Source of the DNA: Geodermatophilus arenarius
GTDB taxonomy: Bacteria > Actinomycetota > Actinomycetes > Mycobacteriales > Geodermatophilaceae
Length of the DNA stretch: 64,000 bases
Assembly (NCBI RefSeq): GCF_042654585.1
Contig: NZ_JBHSGR010000006.1
Coordinates: 133,754 to 197,753 of the forward strand
Reading direction: 5' to 3'
The notes below the pieces were generated by a model that had not been told where the DNA came from, made no database searches, and saw only the letters and a program-made list of their open reading frames with translations. Within the stretch, counting starts at the first letter, position 1. Each line of letters opens with the position of its first letter. Positions 25,428 through 33,780 of this stretch are shown here, one piece after another. The position numbers and the translations under genes were made by a program.

Positions 25428-25858
25428 CCACCGGCGAGCTCCTCCATGATCTCCGCGGCCTCGCGCAGGGTCGCCCGCTGCTGCGGGGTGAGCCGCTGCA
25501 GCTGGCTCGACAGCCACGCCTCCCGGGCCCGGGCCTCCTCGGCCAGCAGCGTCTCGGCCGCCGGGGTCAGGTCGATGACCACCTGCCGGCCGTCGGTCGG
25601 GTGCGGCGTGCGGGTGACCAGGCCCATGCCCTCCAGCGCGACCACCACGCGGGTCATCGACGGCGGCTGCACCCGCTCGTGCGCGGCCAGCTCCCCCGGG
25701 CTCATCGCGCCGTGCCGCTTGATCGTGGACAGCGCGGCGAGGTGGGTGAGGGTGACCGAGGTGTCGACCCGCTGGTTGCGCAGCCGGCGGGAGAAGCGCA
25801 TGACCGCCAGCCGCAGGTCGTGAGCCAGTGCCGCGGTGTCCAGCGTCGACCGGGTCAC
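25424..25858 (-). CDS. MarR family regulator
   Basis: A 144-residue winged helix-turn-helix regulator. Recognition region: LAALSTIKRHGAMSPGELAAHERVQPPSMTRVVVALEGMGLVTR, given by LAAHERVQPPSMTRVV; the wing is TPHPTDGRQVVIDLT. GTG at 25858 has TAGGCT six bases upstream (leaderless). It is first in an operon with an MFS exporter and probably represses it. The position matches Rv0880 relative to neighbours in the mycobacterial block. Confidence 0.92.
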   Translation of the reverse strand: MTRSTLDTAALAHDLRLAVMRFSRRLRNQRVDTSVTLTHLAALSTIKRHGAMSPGELAAHERVQPPSMTRVVVALEGMGLVTRTPHPTDGRQVVIDLTPAAETLLAEEARAREAWLSSQLQRLTPQQRATLREAAEIMEELAGG

Positions 25859-25887
25859 GGCCCCAGCCTACCGGTCGTTAGCGCCGC

Positions 25888-27417
25888 TCAGAACACCTGC
25901 TGGAGCGGCTCCAGCGCGAAGTAGACGAGGAACAGCGCCGTGACCACCCACATCAGCGGGTGGATCTCGCGGCGCCTGCCCACCGCGGTCCGCAGCAGGA
26001 CGTAGGTGACGACGCCGGCGCCGATGCCGTTGGTGATCGAGTAGGTGAACGGCATGAGCGCGATGGTGAGGAAGGCCGGGATGACCAGGGACATGTCGTC
26101 CCACTCGAGGTGGCGGATCTGGCTGATCATCAGCGCGCCGACGACGACCAGCGCCGGGGCCGCGGCCTCCGAGGGCACGATCTGCACCAGCGGGGTGAAG
26201 AACATCGCGACGAGGAACAGCACGCCGGTGACCACGCTGGCCAGGCCGGTGCGGGCACCGTCGGCCACGCCGGAGGCGGACTCGACGTAGGTGGTGTTCG
26301 ACGAGACGCTCGCCGCGCCGCCGGCCGCGGCGGCCAGCGAGTCGACCAGCAGGACCGGCTGCGAGCCGGGCAGGTTGCGCTCCTCGTCGAGCAGGTCCCC
26401 CTCGGCGCCGACGGCGGTGACCGTGCCGACCGTGTCGAAGAAGTCGGCGATCATGATCGAGAACACGATGAGCAGCGCCGCGACGACGCCGATCCGCTCG
26501 AACCCGCCGAACAGCGAGAAGTCCCCGATGATCGACAGGTCGGGGGCGCTGATGACCTCGTCGGGCCACCGCGGCAGCTGCAGGGCCCAGCCGCGCGGGT
26601 TGTCCTCCCCCACGCGGACGCCGACGTCGGCGATCTCCTCGACGACGATCGCCAGCACCGTCGAGACGACGATGCCGATGAGCAGCGCGCCCCTGACCCG
26701 GCGGACGACGAGCAGCGCGGTGAGCAGCAGCCCCACGACGAACACCAGCAGCGGCCACCCGGCGAGCTGCCCGTTGATGCCGAAGCTGATCAGCGGGGTG
26801 CCCGGCCGGATGACGCCGGCGTCGGCCAGGCCGATGATCGTCAGGAAGAAGCCGATGCCGACCGCGATCGCCGTCTTGAGCTGCGGCGGGATCGCCTCGA
26901 ACACCGCCCGGCGGAAGCCGGTGAGCACCAGCACGGTGATCAGCAGGCCCTCGAGCACGACCAGGCCCATGATCTCCGGCCAGGACAGCTGGGTGGCGGC
27001 GAAGACCGCGACGATCGCGTTGATGCCGAGGCCGGTGGCCACCGCGAACGGGTACCGCCCCACGACGCCCATGAGCACGGTGAGCGCGCCGGCGACCAGC
27101 GCGGTGACCGCGGCGACGGCACCGAAGGGCAGCGAGGCGCCCGTGACGTCGGCGCCGGACAGGATGATCGGGTTGAGCACCACGATGTAGGCCATCGTGA
27201 AGAACGTGGTCAGCCCGCCGCGGACCTCGCGGCCGACCGTGCTGCGCCGGGCGCTGATCCCGAAGTAGCGGTCCAGCCCGTTGCGCGGCCGGACCTGCGG
27301 ACCGGCACTGCGGCGCGGCCGCGGCGCCTCCACCGCGACGTCGGCCGGCGTGTCCCCCGTGGGGGCGGCGGCGCGGGCTGCGCGGGCACCGCGGGCGGGA
27401 CGGGACTTCTCGGGCAT
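25888..27417 (-). CDS. NCS2 purine permease, AzgA-like
   Basis: A 509-residue, 12 to 14-helix nucleobase permease of the NCS2 family, AzgA/PbuG branch, importing hypoxanthine, guanine or adenine by H+ symport. The family signature FTMAYIVVLNPIILSGA begins the first helix and SSNTTYVESASGVADGARTG is the branch-specific substrate helix; FDTVGTVTAVG with an acidic residue lies in the cation site. ATG at 27417 has GCAGGAG six bases upstream; an earlier ATG (27435) has no binding site. About 60 N-terminal residues are basic and Ala-rich. No riboswitch was seen in the 110-bp upstream gap. Confidence 0.92.
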   Translation of the reverse strand: MPEKSRPARGARAARAAAPTGDTPADVAVEAPRPRRSAGPQVRPRNGLDRYFGISARRSTVGREVRGGLTTFFTMAYIVVLNPIILSGADVTGASLPFGAVAAVTALVAGALTVLMGVVGRYPFAVATGLGINAIVAVFAATQLSWPEIMGLVVLEGLLITVLVLTGFRRAVFEAIPPQLKTAIAVGIGFFLTIIGLADAGVIRPGTPLISFGINGQLAGWPLLVFVVGLLLTALLVVRRVRGALLIGIVVSTVLAIVVEEIADVGVRVGEDNPRGWALQLPRWPDEVISAPDLSIIGDFSLFGGFERIGVVAALLIVFSIMIADFFDTVGTVTAVGAEGDLLDEERNLPGSQPVLLVDSLAAAAGGAASVSSNTTYVESASGVADGARTGLASVVTGVLFLVAMFFTPLVQIVPSEAAAPALVVVGALMISQIRHLEWDDMSLVIPAFLTIALMPFTYSITNGIGAGVVTYVLLRTAVGRRREIHPLMWVVTALFLVYFALEPLQQVF

Positions 27418-27526
27418 GCGGGCTCCTGCGGACATGCGGCTGCCGGGCGGTGAGCCGCGACAGCGTGCCACACCGCACGCGCGCCTCCCCGCCGGTCTCC
27501 GGGGGACGCCGCCTAGTGTCGGCGGT

Positions 27527-27763
27527 GTGTCCCGCCCCGCTGCACCCGGCCCCCTGAAGCAGGCCCCTCCCCCGCTGCGCGTGGACACCGCCCGCGTCGT
27601 CCTCGCCCTGACGGCGCTGTGGGCGCTCGCCCTCGTCGTCCTGCTGCTCCTCGGCGACCGGGTGGACCGCGTGTGGACGTGGACCTGCGTGGCCGGGATC
27701 GTGCTGGCCGGGGTGGGCCTCGCGGTCATGCGACGGCAGGGCCAGCTGGGACCCCGCCGCTGA
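27527..27763 (+). CDS. DUF2530 small membrane protein
   Basis: A 78-residue protein with two membrane helices (VVLALTALWALALVVLLLL and TWTCVAGIVLAGVGLAVM) and the WTWTC turn seen in DUF2530. GTG at 27527 is seven bases after TAGTGT (27514-27519), so the mRNA is probably leaderless. Function unknown. It sits between the purine permease and DUF3027 genes as in the mycobacterial block, where Rv0879c is the counterpart by memory. Confidence 0.8.
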   Translation: MSRPAAPGPLKQAPPPLRVDTARVVLALTALWALALVVLLLLGDRVDRVWTWTCVAGIVLAGVGLAVMRRQGQLGPRR

Positions 27764-27775
27764 GGGGCGGGGCCG

Positions 27776-28564
27776 CTAGTCGGTGAGGACGTCGAACTCC
27801 GCGGTGTCGTAGCGGGCCGACGTCACGACCTCGGCCGGCTCCCCGGCGGCCAGGGTGGCCTGGCTGTGCGCGCCGCAGCCGTAGTCGACGGCGACCACCC
27901 GGCCGTCGGCGGGCGCGTACTCGTTGCCGCACGCGCCGAGCAGGTTCCGCAGCGACCCGGCCAGCGGGAGGAAGAAGCCGCAGGTGCCGCACGGGCCCGG
28001 GGCCTGGCGGGCCATCGGCGCGCGCGGGCCGAAGTCCCCGGCCAGCCAGCGGGCGGCCGCGGCGCTGCGCCCCTCGCGGGACATGACCCGCTCCCGGCCC
28101 AGGCCGAGCTCGCCGGCCAGCGCCTGCGCCTCGGGGTCGGCCGCGGCGTCGTCCTCGGTCGTGTAGGAGGGCACCAGCCGCGGGTCGTCCTCGGTGGCCG
28201 GCAGGACGTCGCCCACCGACAGGTCACCCGGGCGCAGCCGCTCGTGCCAGGGCACCCAGGCCGGCGCCAGCAGCGCGGCGTCGCCGGGCAGGAGCACGAC
28301 CTCGTCGACGGTGGCGCCGTCGTCCCCCGGGACGTGCGCGAGGGTGACCGCCCAGTGCCAGCCGACGTAGCCGGGCAGCCGGCTGGCGAACGAGTGGGTG
28401 ACCACCTCGCCGAGGACGGCGGCCGGGGCGTCCCCGGGCCGCTCCGGGGTGGCGCCCAGGTGCTCGCCGACCACCGCGGGGTCGCCGGCGGTCTCCTCGG
28501 CCGCGGCGCGGGCGAGGTCGACCGCGCCGGTCAGCACGTCGCTGGGGGCGGGATCGGGGGTCAC
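27776..28564 (-). CDS. DUF3027 family protein
   Basis: A 262-residue soluble protein of the actinobacterial DUF3027 family. A characteristic Cys-rich end contains CGTCGFFLPLAGSLRNLLG, CGNEYAPADGRVV and DYGCGAHSQA; four Cys residues could bind a metal. The N-terminal half (HSFASRLPGYVGWHWAVTLAHV) is conserved as a compact domain. GTG at 28564 follows GAACAT by six bases, giving a leaderless start. Convergent with DUF2530 and divergent from the Pro-rich MFS gene. No function is established. Confidence 0.82.
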   Translation of the reverse strand: MTPDPAPSDVLTGAVDLARAAAEETAGDPAVVGEHLGATPERPGDAPAAVLGEVVTHSFASRLPGYVGWHWAVTLAHVPGDDGATVDEVVLLPGDAALLAPAWVPWHERLRPGDLSVGDVLPATEDDPRLVPSYTTEDDAAADPEAQALAGELGLGRERVMSREGRSAAAARWLAGDFGPRAPMARQAPGPCGTCGFFLPLAGSLRNLLGACGNEYAPADGRVVAVDYGCGAHSQATLAAGEPAEVVTSARYDTAEFDVLTD

Positions 28565-28664
28565 GGCCCCATGTTCCCAGACGGCGGTGCCCACGACGCG
28601 CACGCGGGGACCCCCGTGATCACGCCCACCCCGGACTGCCGGGCGGGTGCGGCACCATGGGGGC

Positions 28665-30347
28665 GTGCCGTCGTCGCGTCCGCCCGGGTCCCGCCGCGGC
28701 CCGCTGCGCCGGTCGCGGCCGGAGCCGGTCCCGCCCGACCGCCTGGACACCACCCCGCTGGACCTGCCCCGCCCGGGAACCCAGCCGCAGGCCGCGGCGC
28801 CCCCGCCGGGGTACGGCCCGCCCCCGTACGGCCCGCCGACCGCCCCGCCGCCCGGGTACGGCGCGCCGCCGCAGCCGCTGCCGCCCGGCTACGCCCCCCC
28901 GCCGGTCCCGCCGCCGGCCGCCGCGGTGCCGCCCCCGGCCGAGCCGCCGACGGCGCCGCGGGCGCAGTCGCGGGTGACCGTCACCCGGGTCGCCGTCGCC
29001 CGCACCCGCGAGCTCACCGGCGCGGCCGTCGCCCGGGTGCGCGCCGCCAGCCGCGCCGACGGCGCCGCCGAGAGCGGCCTCACCCAGCTGCTGTGGGTCA
29101 ACGCCCTGCACATGGCCGGGGACGCGATGGTCGCCGTCTCGCTGGCCGGCACCCTGTTCTTCGCCGCGGCCGCCGACGCGCAGCGCGGCAACGTCGCGCT
29201 GTACCTGCTGGTCACGATGGCGCCGTTCGCGGTGGTCGCCCCGGTCATCGGCCCGCTGCTGGACCGGCTGCAGCGCGGCCGGCGCTGGGCGCTCGGCGCC
29301 GCCTCGCTGGGGCGCGCGGCGCTGGCGCTGGTGATGGCCGCGCACCAGACCGACTGGCTGCTCTACCCCGCGGCGCTCGGCGTGCTGGTGCTGTCCAAGG
29401 CGCACAACGTGCTGCGCGCCGCCGTCGTCCCGCGGGTGCTGCCCGGCGCCATGTCGCTCACCTCGGCCAACGCCCGTCTCTCGGTGTTCGGCCTGCTCAC
29501 CGCCGGGGTCTTCGGCGGCATCGGGGCGGGCCTGGCCTGGGCGTCCGGCTTCGAGCCGCTGCTGTGGGCGACCGCCGCGGTGTTCGCCGTCACCGGCGTG
29601 CTCGCCGTCCGGCTGCCCCGCCACGTCGACGTCCCCGCCGGCGAGCAGCCCGCCGACGTCCTCAGCACCGGGCCCGTGCCCGTCGCCGGCCGCCGGCGCC
29701 GGCCGGTGAACCCGCACGTGGTGCTCGCGCTGCGCGCCAACGCGGCGCTGCGCGGGCTCGGCGGCTTCCTGACGATCTTCTCCGCGTTCCTCGTGCAGGC
29801 CACGGTCGACGGCGGGTGGGAGGCCAGCCTCGCGCTGGGCGCCATCGCCGGCGCGGCCGGCGCGGGCAGCGTGCTCGGCACCGGCATCGGGTCCCGGTTG
29901 CACCACGCCGACCCCGACCGGGTGGTCGTGTGGTCCGCCGGGGCCGCCGCCGCGGTCACCGTGCTCGCCGCGGTGTTCTTCGGGCTGGCCACCGCGGCCG
30001 CCGTCGCCGGCGTCGCGGCGGTCGCCAACGCCCTGGGCAAGGTCGCCCTCGACGCGATCATCCAGCGCGAGGTGCCCGAGAGCCTGCGCGCCTCGGCGTT
30101 CGCCCGCTCCGAGACCGTCCTGCAGCTGGCCTGGGTCTCCGGCGGCGCGCTCGGCATCGCGCTGCCGCCGATCGGCTGGCTCGGCTTCACCGTCGCCGCC
30201 GCGCTGCTCGTGCTCGCCGTCGGGCTGGTGCTGTGGACGCCGCGCCGCCGCCGGTGGGCGCCGGTCGACCCCAACGCCCCCACCGTCCCGGGCGCCGTCC
30301 CCGCCGCGCCCGACGCCCCGACCGTGCCGGAGGCACCCCGCCCGTGA
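28665..30347 (+). CDS. MFS-like transporter with Pro-rich N-terminal tail
   Basis: A 560-residue membrane protein. The first 110 residues are Pro/Gly-rich and disordered, with repeated PPPGYGPP-type units, followed by basic TRTRELTGAAVARVRAASR, then 12 hydrophobic helices. LFFAAAADAQRGNVALYLLVTMAPFAVVAPVIGPLLDR, cited as VTMAPFAVVAPVIGPLLDR, is the MFS motif-A-like loop. GTG 28665 lies six bases after CACCAT (leaderless); GTG at 28647 is the alternative. Upstream of a coupled lipoprotein gene (GTGA overlap). Substrate unknown; the mycobacterial counterpart by memory is Rv0876c. Confidence 0.82.
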   Translation: MPSSRPPGSRRGPLRRSRPEPVPPDRLDTTPLDLPRPGTQPQAAAPPPGYGPPPYGPPTAPPPGYGAPPQPLPPGYAPPPVPPPAAAVPPPAEPPTAPRAQSRVTVTRVAVARTRELTGAAVARVRAASRADGAAESGLTQLLWVNALHMAGDAMVAVSLAGTLFFAAAADAQRGNVALYLLVTMAPFAVVAPVIGPLLDRLQRGRRWALGAASLGRAALALVMAAHQTDWLLYPAALGVLVLSKAHNVLRAAVVPRVLPGAMSLTSANARLSVFGLLTAGVFGGIGAGLAWASGFEPLLWATAAVFAVTGVLAVRLPRHVDVPAGEQPADVLSTGPVPVAGRRRRPVNPHVVLALRANAALRGLGGFLTIFSAFLVQATVDGGWEASLALGAIAGAAGAGSVLGTGIGSRLHHADPDRVVVWSAGAAAAVTVLAAVFFGLATAAAVAGVAAVANALGKVALDAIIQREVPESLRASAFARSETVLQLAWVSGGALGIALPPIGWLGFTVAAALLVLAVGLVLWTPRRRRWAPVDPNAPTVPGAVPAAPDAPTVPEAPRP

Positions 30348-30841
30348 GGACACCCACCCGCGCCGCCGCAGTCCTGCTGGCCGGCGCGCTCCCCGTCGTG
30401 CTGGCCGGCTGCGGCGGCGCGGCCTCGTCGGACACCCCGCCGGAGATCACGGTCACCGCCGGGCCGCAGGAGGTCACCGCCCGGCCCACGCAGTACTGCG
30501 GGGAGGGCGAGGGACAGCGCTACGACGTCACGCCGCCGCTGGTCGAGGTCTCCCCCGACACCCCGATCGAGCTGACCGTGCCCGACGACGTCGCGGCGAA
30601 CGGGTGGAGCGTGCAGGTGTTCGACGAGCGCCTCGAGGAGCGGCTCGGCGAGGTCGACGTCGACCCGGGCACGACGACGTTCGACGGCATCAACAGCTCC
30701 GACGTCGTCCCGCCGGCGTACTACCTCGTCGTCGTCGAGGACCGGCACGACGACTGCCTGCTCACCGGCTCGTGGCCGGTCGGCTTCCTGCGCGCCGGCG
30801 GCGAGGTGGGCACCACGCCCACCCCGACGCCGGCCGGCTGA
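30344..30841 (+). CDS. Lipoprotein, DUF2771-like
   Basis: A 165-residue secreted lipoprotein. The signal peptide TRAAAVLLAGALPVVLAGC ends in the lipobox LAGC, giving lipid attachment to the Cys at about residue 23; a Ser-rich linker follows. The mature part contains YCGEGEGQRYDVTPPLVEVSP and WSVQVFDERLEERLG, of a beta-sandwich type, and a Thr/Pro-rich end. GTG at 30344 overlaps the MFS stop. Function unknown; the co-translation suggests it works with the transporter at the membrane. Confidence 0.8.
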   Translation: MRTPTRAAAVLLAGALPVVLAGCGGAASSDTPPEITVTAGPQEVTARPTQYCGEGEGQRYDVTPPLVEVSPDTPIELTVPDDVAANGWSVQVFDERLEERLGEVDVDPGTTTFDGINSSDVVPPAYYLVVVEDRHDDCLLTGSWPVGFLRAGGEVGTTPTPTPAG

Positions 30842-30844
30842 GCC

Positions 30845-31240
30845 TCAGGCCTCGAGGTCCCCGGCGACCGCCCGCAGCACCGCCGCGACCTTGCGCGACT
30901 CGGCGCGGTCGGGGTGCCGGCCGCGGCGCAGGGAGTTCGAGACGTCGTCGAGCAGCTTGATGAGGTCCTCGATGATGGGGACCAGCTCGTCGGGCTTCTT
31001 CCGCCGGGCCTCGGCCACCTTGGCCGCCACCGAGGGCAGCGGGTCGAGCACCCGCACCTGCAGCGCCTGGTCGCCCCGGCGGCCGGCGACGATGCCGAAC
31101 TCCACCCGCTGGCCCGGCTTGAGCTCGGCGGTGCCCGTCGGCAGGGCGTCCTTGTGCACGAAGACGTCGGGCCCGTCCTCGCGCGAGAGGAAGCCGAAGC
31201 CCTTCTCGGGGTTGAACCACTTGACTCTGCCGGTGGGCAC
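30845..31240 (-). CDS. cspB: Cold-shock domain protein with C-terminal helical extension
   Basis: A 131-residue nucleic-acid-binding protein. RNP1 is KGFGFLSR and RNP2 is DVFVHKDAL within GRVKWFNPEKGFGFL. A C-terminal domain of about 65 residues (PSVAAKVAEARRKKPDELVPIIEDLIKLLDDVSNSL, cited by KVAEARRKKPDELVPI) is absent in canonical 66-residue Csp and resembles the mycobacterial CspB extension. GTG at 31240 has GAGGG three to eight bases upstream. It converges on the lipoprotein gene, four bases apart. Role: RNA chaperone or transcriptional anti-terminator by analogy. Confidence 0.88.
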   Translation of the reverse strand: MPTGRVKWFNPEKGFGFLSREDGPDVFVHKDALPTGTAELKPGQRVEFGIVAGRRGDQALQVRVLDPLPSVAAKVAEARRKKPDELVPIIEDLIKLLDDVSNSLRRGRHPDRAESRKVAAVLRAVAGDLEA

Positions 31241-31355
31241 GTTGATCCCTCGGGTCGCTTCTGCTCGCGGGTGTCCCGGCACGGGGCCGGCGGACGGCGG
31301 CGCGGGCGCACCGCTCGCTGCCAGGTTAGCCGTCCCGCACACCTAGATTGGCCGG

Positions 31356-31724
31356 GTGCCGCCCGCGTCCGAGTCCGCCGCGCACCCGGGCCCCCCGCAC
31401 CCGGACTACCGGTTCACCCTCGCCAACGAGCGCACCCTGCTGGCCTGGCTGCGCACCGGGTTGGCGCTGGTCGCCGGCGGGGTGGCGGTGGCGGCGTACG
31501 TGCCCCGGCTCGGGGCCTCCTGGGGCGGCGGCGCGGTCGGGCTGGCCCTCGTGGCGACCGGCCTCGGCACCGCGTTGGCCGGCTACGGGCGGTGGCGGCG
31601 CAACGAGCGGGCGATCGCCACCGACGCCCCGCTGCGCGCCGGCTCCGAGGTCCCGGCGCTGGTCGCGCTGGTCACCGCGGTGGTGCTGCTGGTGGCGGTG
31701 CTGCTGGTCGTCGAGGTCGCCTGA
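31356..31724 (+). CDS. DUF202 membrane protein (YidH-like)
   Basis: A 122-residue membrane protein with three helices (ALVAGGVAVAAYV, AVGLALVATGLGTALAGYG, LVALVTAVVLLVAVLLVVEV). FTLANERTLLAWLRTGLAL is the DUF202 hallmark. GTG at 31356 is six bases after TAGATT (31344-31349), consistent with a leaderless mRNA. The downstream DUF202 paralogue overlaps by one base (TGATG). Function unknown. Confidence 0.85.
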   Translation: MPPASESAAHPGPPHPDYRFTLANERTLLAWLRTGLALVAGGVAVAAYVPRLGASWGGGAVGLALVATGLGTALAGYGRWRRNERAIATDAPLRAGSEVPALVALVTAVVLLVAVLLVVEVA

Positions 31725-32023
31725 TGACCGCCCGCGAGACCCAGCCGCAGCGCACCGTCCTCTCCTGGCAGCGCACCGGGCTCGGCCTGCTCGGCGTCGC
31801 CGCGGTGCTCGGCGCCCACGCCGTGCTCGACGAGCGGGTGCTGCCCCTGGTCCTCGCGGCCGCGGTGGCCGTGACCGGCCTCGGCGTCCTCGGCGTCCTC
31901 GCGCGGCGGCGGGCCCGAGCGCTCGCCCGGACCCCGGCGGCGGCGCCGGCCGCGGCCGCGCTGGTCACCGCCGCCGTCGCCGGAACGGCGCTGGCCGCCG
32001 CCGCGACCCTGCTCAGCCGCTGA
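31724..32023 (+). CDS. DUF202 membrane protein, second copy
   Basis: A 99-residue paralogue of the preceding protein with the same hallmark QRTVLSWQRTGLGLLGVAAV and three helices. ATG at 31724 shares its A with the stop of the first copy (TGATG). The two likely form a heteromeric membrane complex. Its 3' end overlaps the convergent nucleotidyltransferase-like gene by 11 bp. Confidence 0.82.
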   Translation: MTARETQPQRTVLSWQRTGLGLLGVAAVLGAHAVLDERVLPLVLAAAVAVTGLGVLGVLARRRARALARTPAAAPAAAALVTAAVAGTALAAAATLLSR

Positions 32024-32582
32024 CCGCCTCGGGGTCGACGACGCCGAGCCGGCCGAGCAGGTCGAGGAACACGACGGCGAAGTCGTTGCCGGCGACGTCG
32101 CGCCGGACCGACTGCCAGTCGACCTGCTCGCGCAGCGCCCGGGCCACCGGCAGCAGCCGGGAGAAGTCGCAGTAGTGCTCGTCGAGCGCCATGAGCTTGG
32201 TGGTGAGGATGTCGGTGGCCGCGAGCACCGGCATGTGCACCGACAGCACGGGGAGGTCCTCGGCGCGGTCGATGAGGTCGGTCTCCACCGGCACGCCGCA
32301 GGTGCGCCAGAGCACGTCGACGAACGAGTTGCCCTGCACGACCTTGGTCAGCCAGTCCTCGGCCGGGTCCTCGACCTGCAGGCCGGCGTCGGCGAGCACC
32401 TTGGCCGCCCGCTCGGACTCCCCGGCCGGGACGAGGAAGTCGGCGTCGTGGTCGGGCTCGGGGGCGCCGCGCACCCACGCCGCGTAGCCGCCGCAGAGGG
32501 CGAAGGGCACCCCGCCCTCCTTGAGGGCCACGGCGGTGCGCTTGAGGAGGTCACGGATCTCGTCGCGGTCGGAGGGCAGCAC
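32013..32582 (-). CDS. Nucleotidyltransferase-fold protein
   Basis: A 189-residue protein with a nucleotidyltransferase core: FALCGGYAAWVRG is the GG loop and DHDADFLVP carries the metal-binding DxD-type acidic residues. KLMALDEHYCDFSRLLPVARAL follows as in MNT/AbiEii-like proteins. No HEPN partner gene is adjacent, so a toxin-antitoxin role is not supported. GTG at 32582 is the start. Substrate unknown. Confidence 0.7.
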   Translation of the reverse strand: MLPSDRDEIRDLLKRTAVALKEGGVPFALCGGYAAWVRGAPEPDHDADFLVPAGESERAAKVLADAGLQVEDPAEDWLTKVVQGNSFVDVLWRTCGVPVETDLIDRAEDLPVLSVHMPVLAATDILTTKLMALDEHYCDFSRLLPVARALREQVDWQSVRRDVAGNDFAVVFLDLLGRLGVVDPEAVSG

Positions 32583-32652
32583 GGGGTGCGTCTACCCGGC
32601 GTCCGGCCGGTCACGCACGGTTGAGTCCCGCCCGCGGGGGCACGGGAGTCCC

Positions 32653-33420
32653 GTGCGCATCGCGACCTTCAACATCCTGCACGGGCGCTCGCCCGAGGAC
32701 GACCGGGTCGACGTCGACCGGCTCGCCGCGGCGGTGAAGACGCTGGACGCCGACGTCCTGGCGCTGCAGGAGGTCGACCGCGACCAGCCCCGCTCGATGA
32801 ACGCCGACCTCACCGCGGTGGCCGCCGAGGCGATGGGCGCGGTCGACCACCAGTTCGTGGCCGCGCTGTCGGGGACGCCCGGCGGCACGTGGATGGCGGC
32901 CACCGGCGACGAGCAGCCCGGCGCGGCCAGCTACGGCGTCGCGCTGCTGTCGCGGTACCCGGTGGTGTCCTGGCGGGTGGTCCGGCTGCCGACGCTGCGC
33001 GGGCGGGTGCCGGTGTGGTTCCGCGGCACGCGGGCGCCGCAGCTGGTGAGCGAGGAGCCGCGGGTCGCCGTCGCCGCCGTCATCGACGGGCCGACCGGGC
33101 AGTTCACCGTCACCTGCACGCACCTGTCGTTCGTGCCGTACTGGAACACCGTGCAGCTGCGCCGGCTGGTGCGGTCGCTGCGGGGGACGCGCGAGCCGCT
33201 CGTGGTCCTCGGCGACCTCAACATGGAGCCGCCCAAGGCCGCCCGGGTGAGCGGGCTGCGGCCGCTGGCCGCGGGCCTGACCTTCCCCGCCGACGTCCCA
33301 GTCCGGCAGCTGGACCACGTACTGGCCCGCGGGTCGGTGTCCGTCACCGGCCAGGCCGAGGTGGTGCGGCTGCCGTTGTCGGACCACCGCGCGCTGGTGG
33401 TGCCGTGCGCGGTCGGGTGA
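32653..33420 (+). CDS. Endonuclease/exonuclease/phosphatase family hydrolase
   Basis: A 255-residue EEP-fold Mg2+-dependent phosphodiesterase or phosphatase. Conserved sites in order: RIATFNILHGRS, LALQEVDRDQ (catalytic Glu), CTHLSFVPYWNTVQLRRL, VLGDLNMEP and the terminal SDHRALVVP (catalytic His). No signal peptide, so cytosolic. GTG at 32653 follows GGGAG. Substrate could be a phospho-lipid, nucleic acid or sugar phosphate. Confidence 0.85.
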   Translation: MRIATFNILHGRSPEDDRVDVDRLAAAVKTLDADVLALQEVDRDQPRSMNADLTAVAAEAMGAVDHQFVAALSGTPGGTWMAATGDEQPGAASYGVALLSRYPVVSWRVVRLPTLRGRVPVWFRGTRAPQLVSEEPRVAVAAVIDGPTGQFTVTCTHLSFVPYWNTVQLRRLVRSLRGTREPLVVLGDLNMEPPKAARVSGLRPLAAGLTFPADVPVRQLDHVLARGSVSVTGQAEVVRLPLSDHRALVVPCAVG

Positions 33421-33433
33421 GGCGGTTGGCGTC

Positions 33434-33453
33434 GTGACAGCGACGGGTGTCAC
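33434..33453 (+). promoter_or_regulatory. Inverted repeat before a small membrane gene
   Basis: GTGACA (33434-33439) and TGTCAC (33448-33453) flank eight bases, ten bases before the ATG of the next gene. It may be an operator or the 3' hairpin of the preceding gene. Confidence 0.3.
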
Positions 33454-33462
33454 GATCAGCGC

Positions 33463-33768
33463 ATGGCTGCGTCCCGCGTCGGCACCCGCGCCTTCACCCT
33501 GGTCGCCTCGGCGGTGCGACTGATCGCCTCGCTGGTGGCGGTGGTGATCGTGGTCCACGCGGTGTTCACCTTCTTCGAGGCAAACCCGGCGAACGCGCTG
33601 GTGTCGGCCGCGGCGGACGTGCGCCGCGACCTCGGCTGGTTCACCGTCGACCTGTTCCGGCCGTCGGACCCGCGCGTCGGCGAGACGGTCAACGCCGCGA
33701 TCGCGGCGCTGGTCTGGGTCGTCGTCGGCAACCTGGTGTCCAGGCTGCTGGTGAAGCTGGCTCCCTAG
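33463..33768 (+). CDS. Small membrane protein, unknown function
   Basis: A 101-residue protein with an amphipathic-basic N-terminus, one long helix (FTLVASAVRLIASLVAVVIVVHAVFTFF, cited as VRLIASLVAVVIVVHAVF) and a C-terminal helix (TVNAAIAALVWVVVGNLVSRLL). RRDLGWFTVDLFRPSD separates them. ATG at 33463 is the first start. No recognised family; possibly YggT-like topology. Confidence 0.7.
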   Translation: MAASRVGTRAFTLVASAVRLIASLVAVVIVVHAVFTFFEANPANALVSAAADVRRDLGWFTVDLFRPSDPRVGETVNAAIAALVWVVVGNLVSRLLVKLAP

Positions 33769-33780
33769 GCGTCCCGGCCC

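Noticed and set aside
32013..32582. Toxin-antitoxin role for the nucleotidyltransferase
   Set aside because: No HEPN or AbiEi partner is adjacent.
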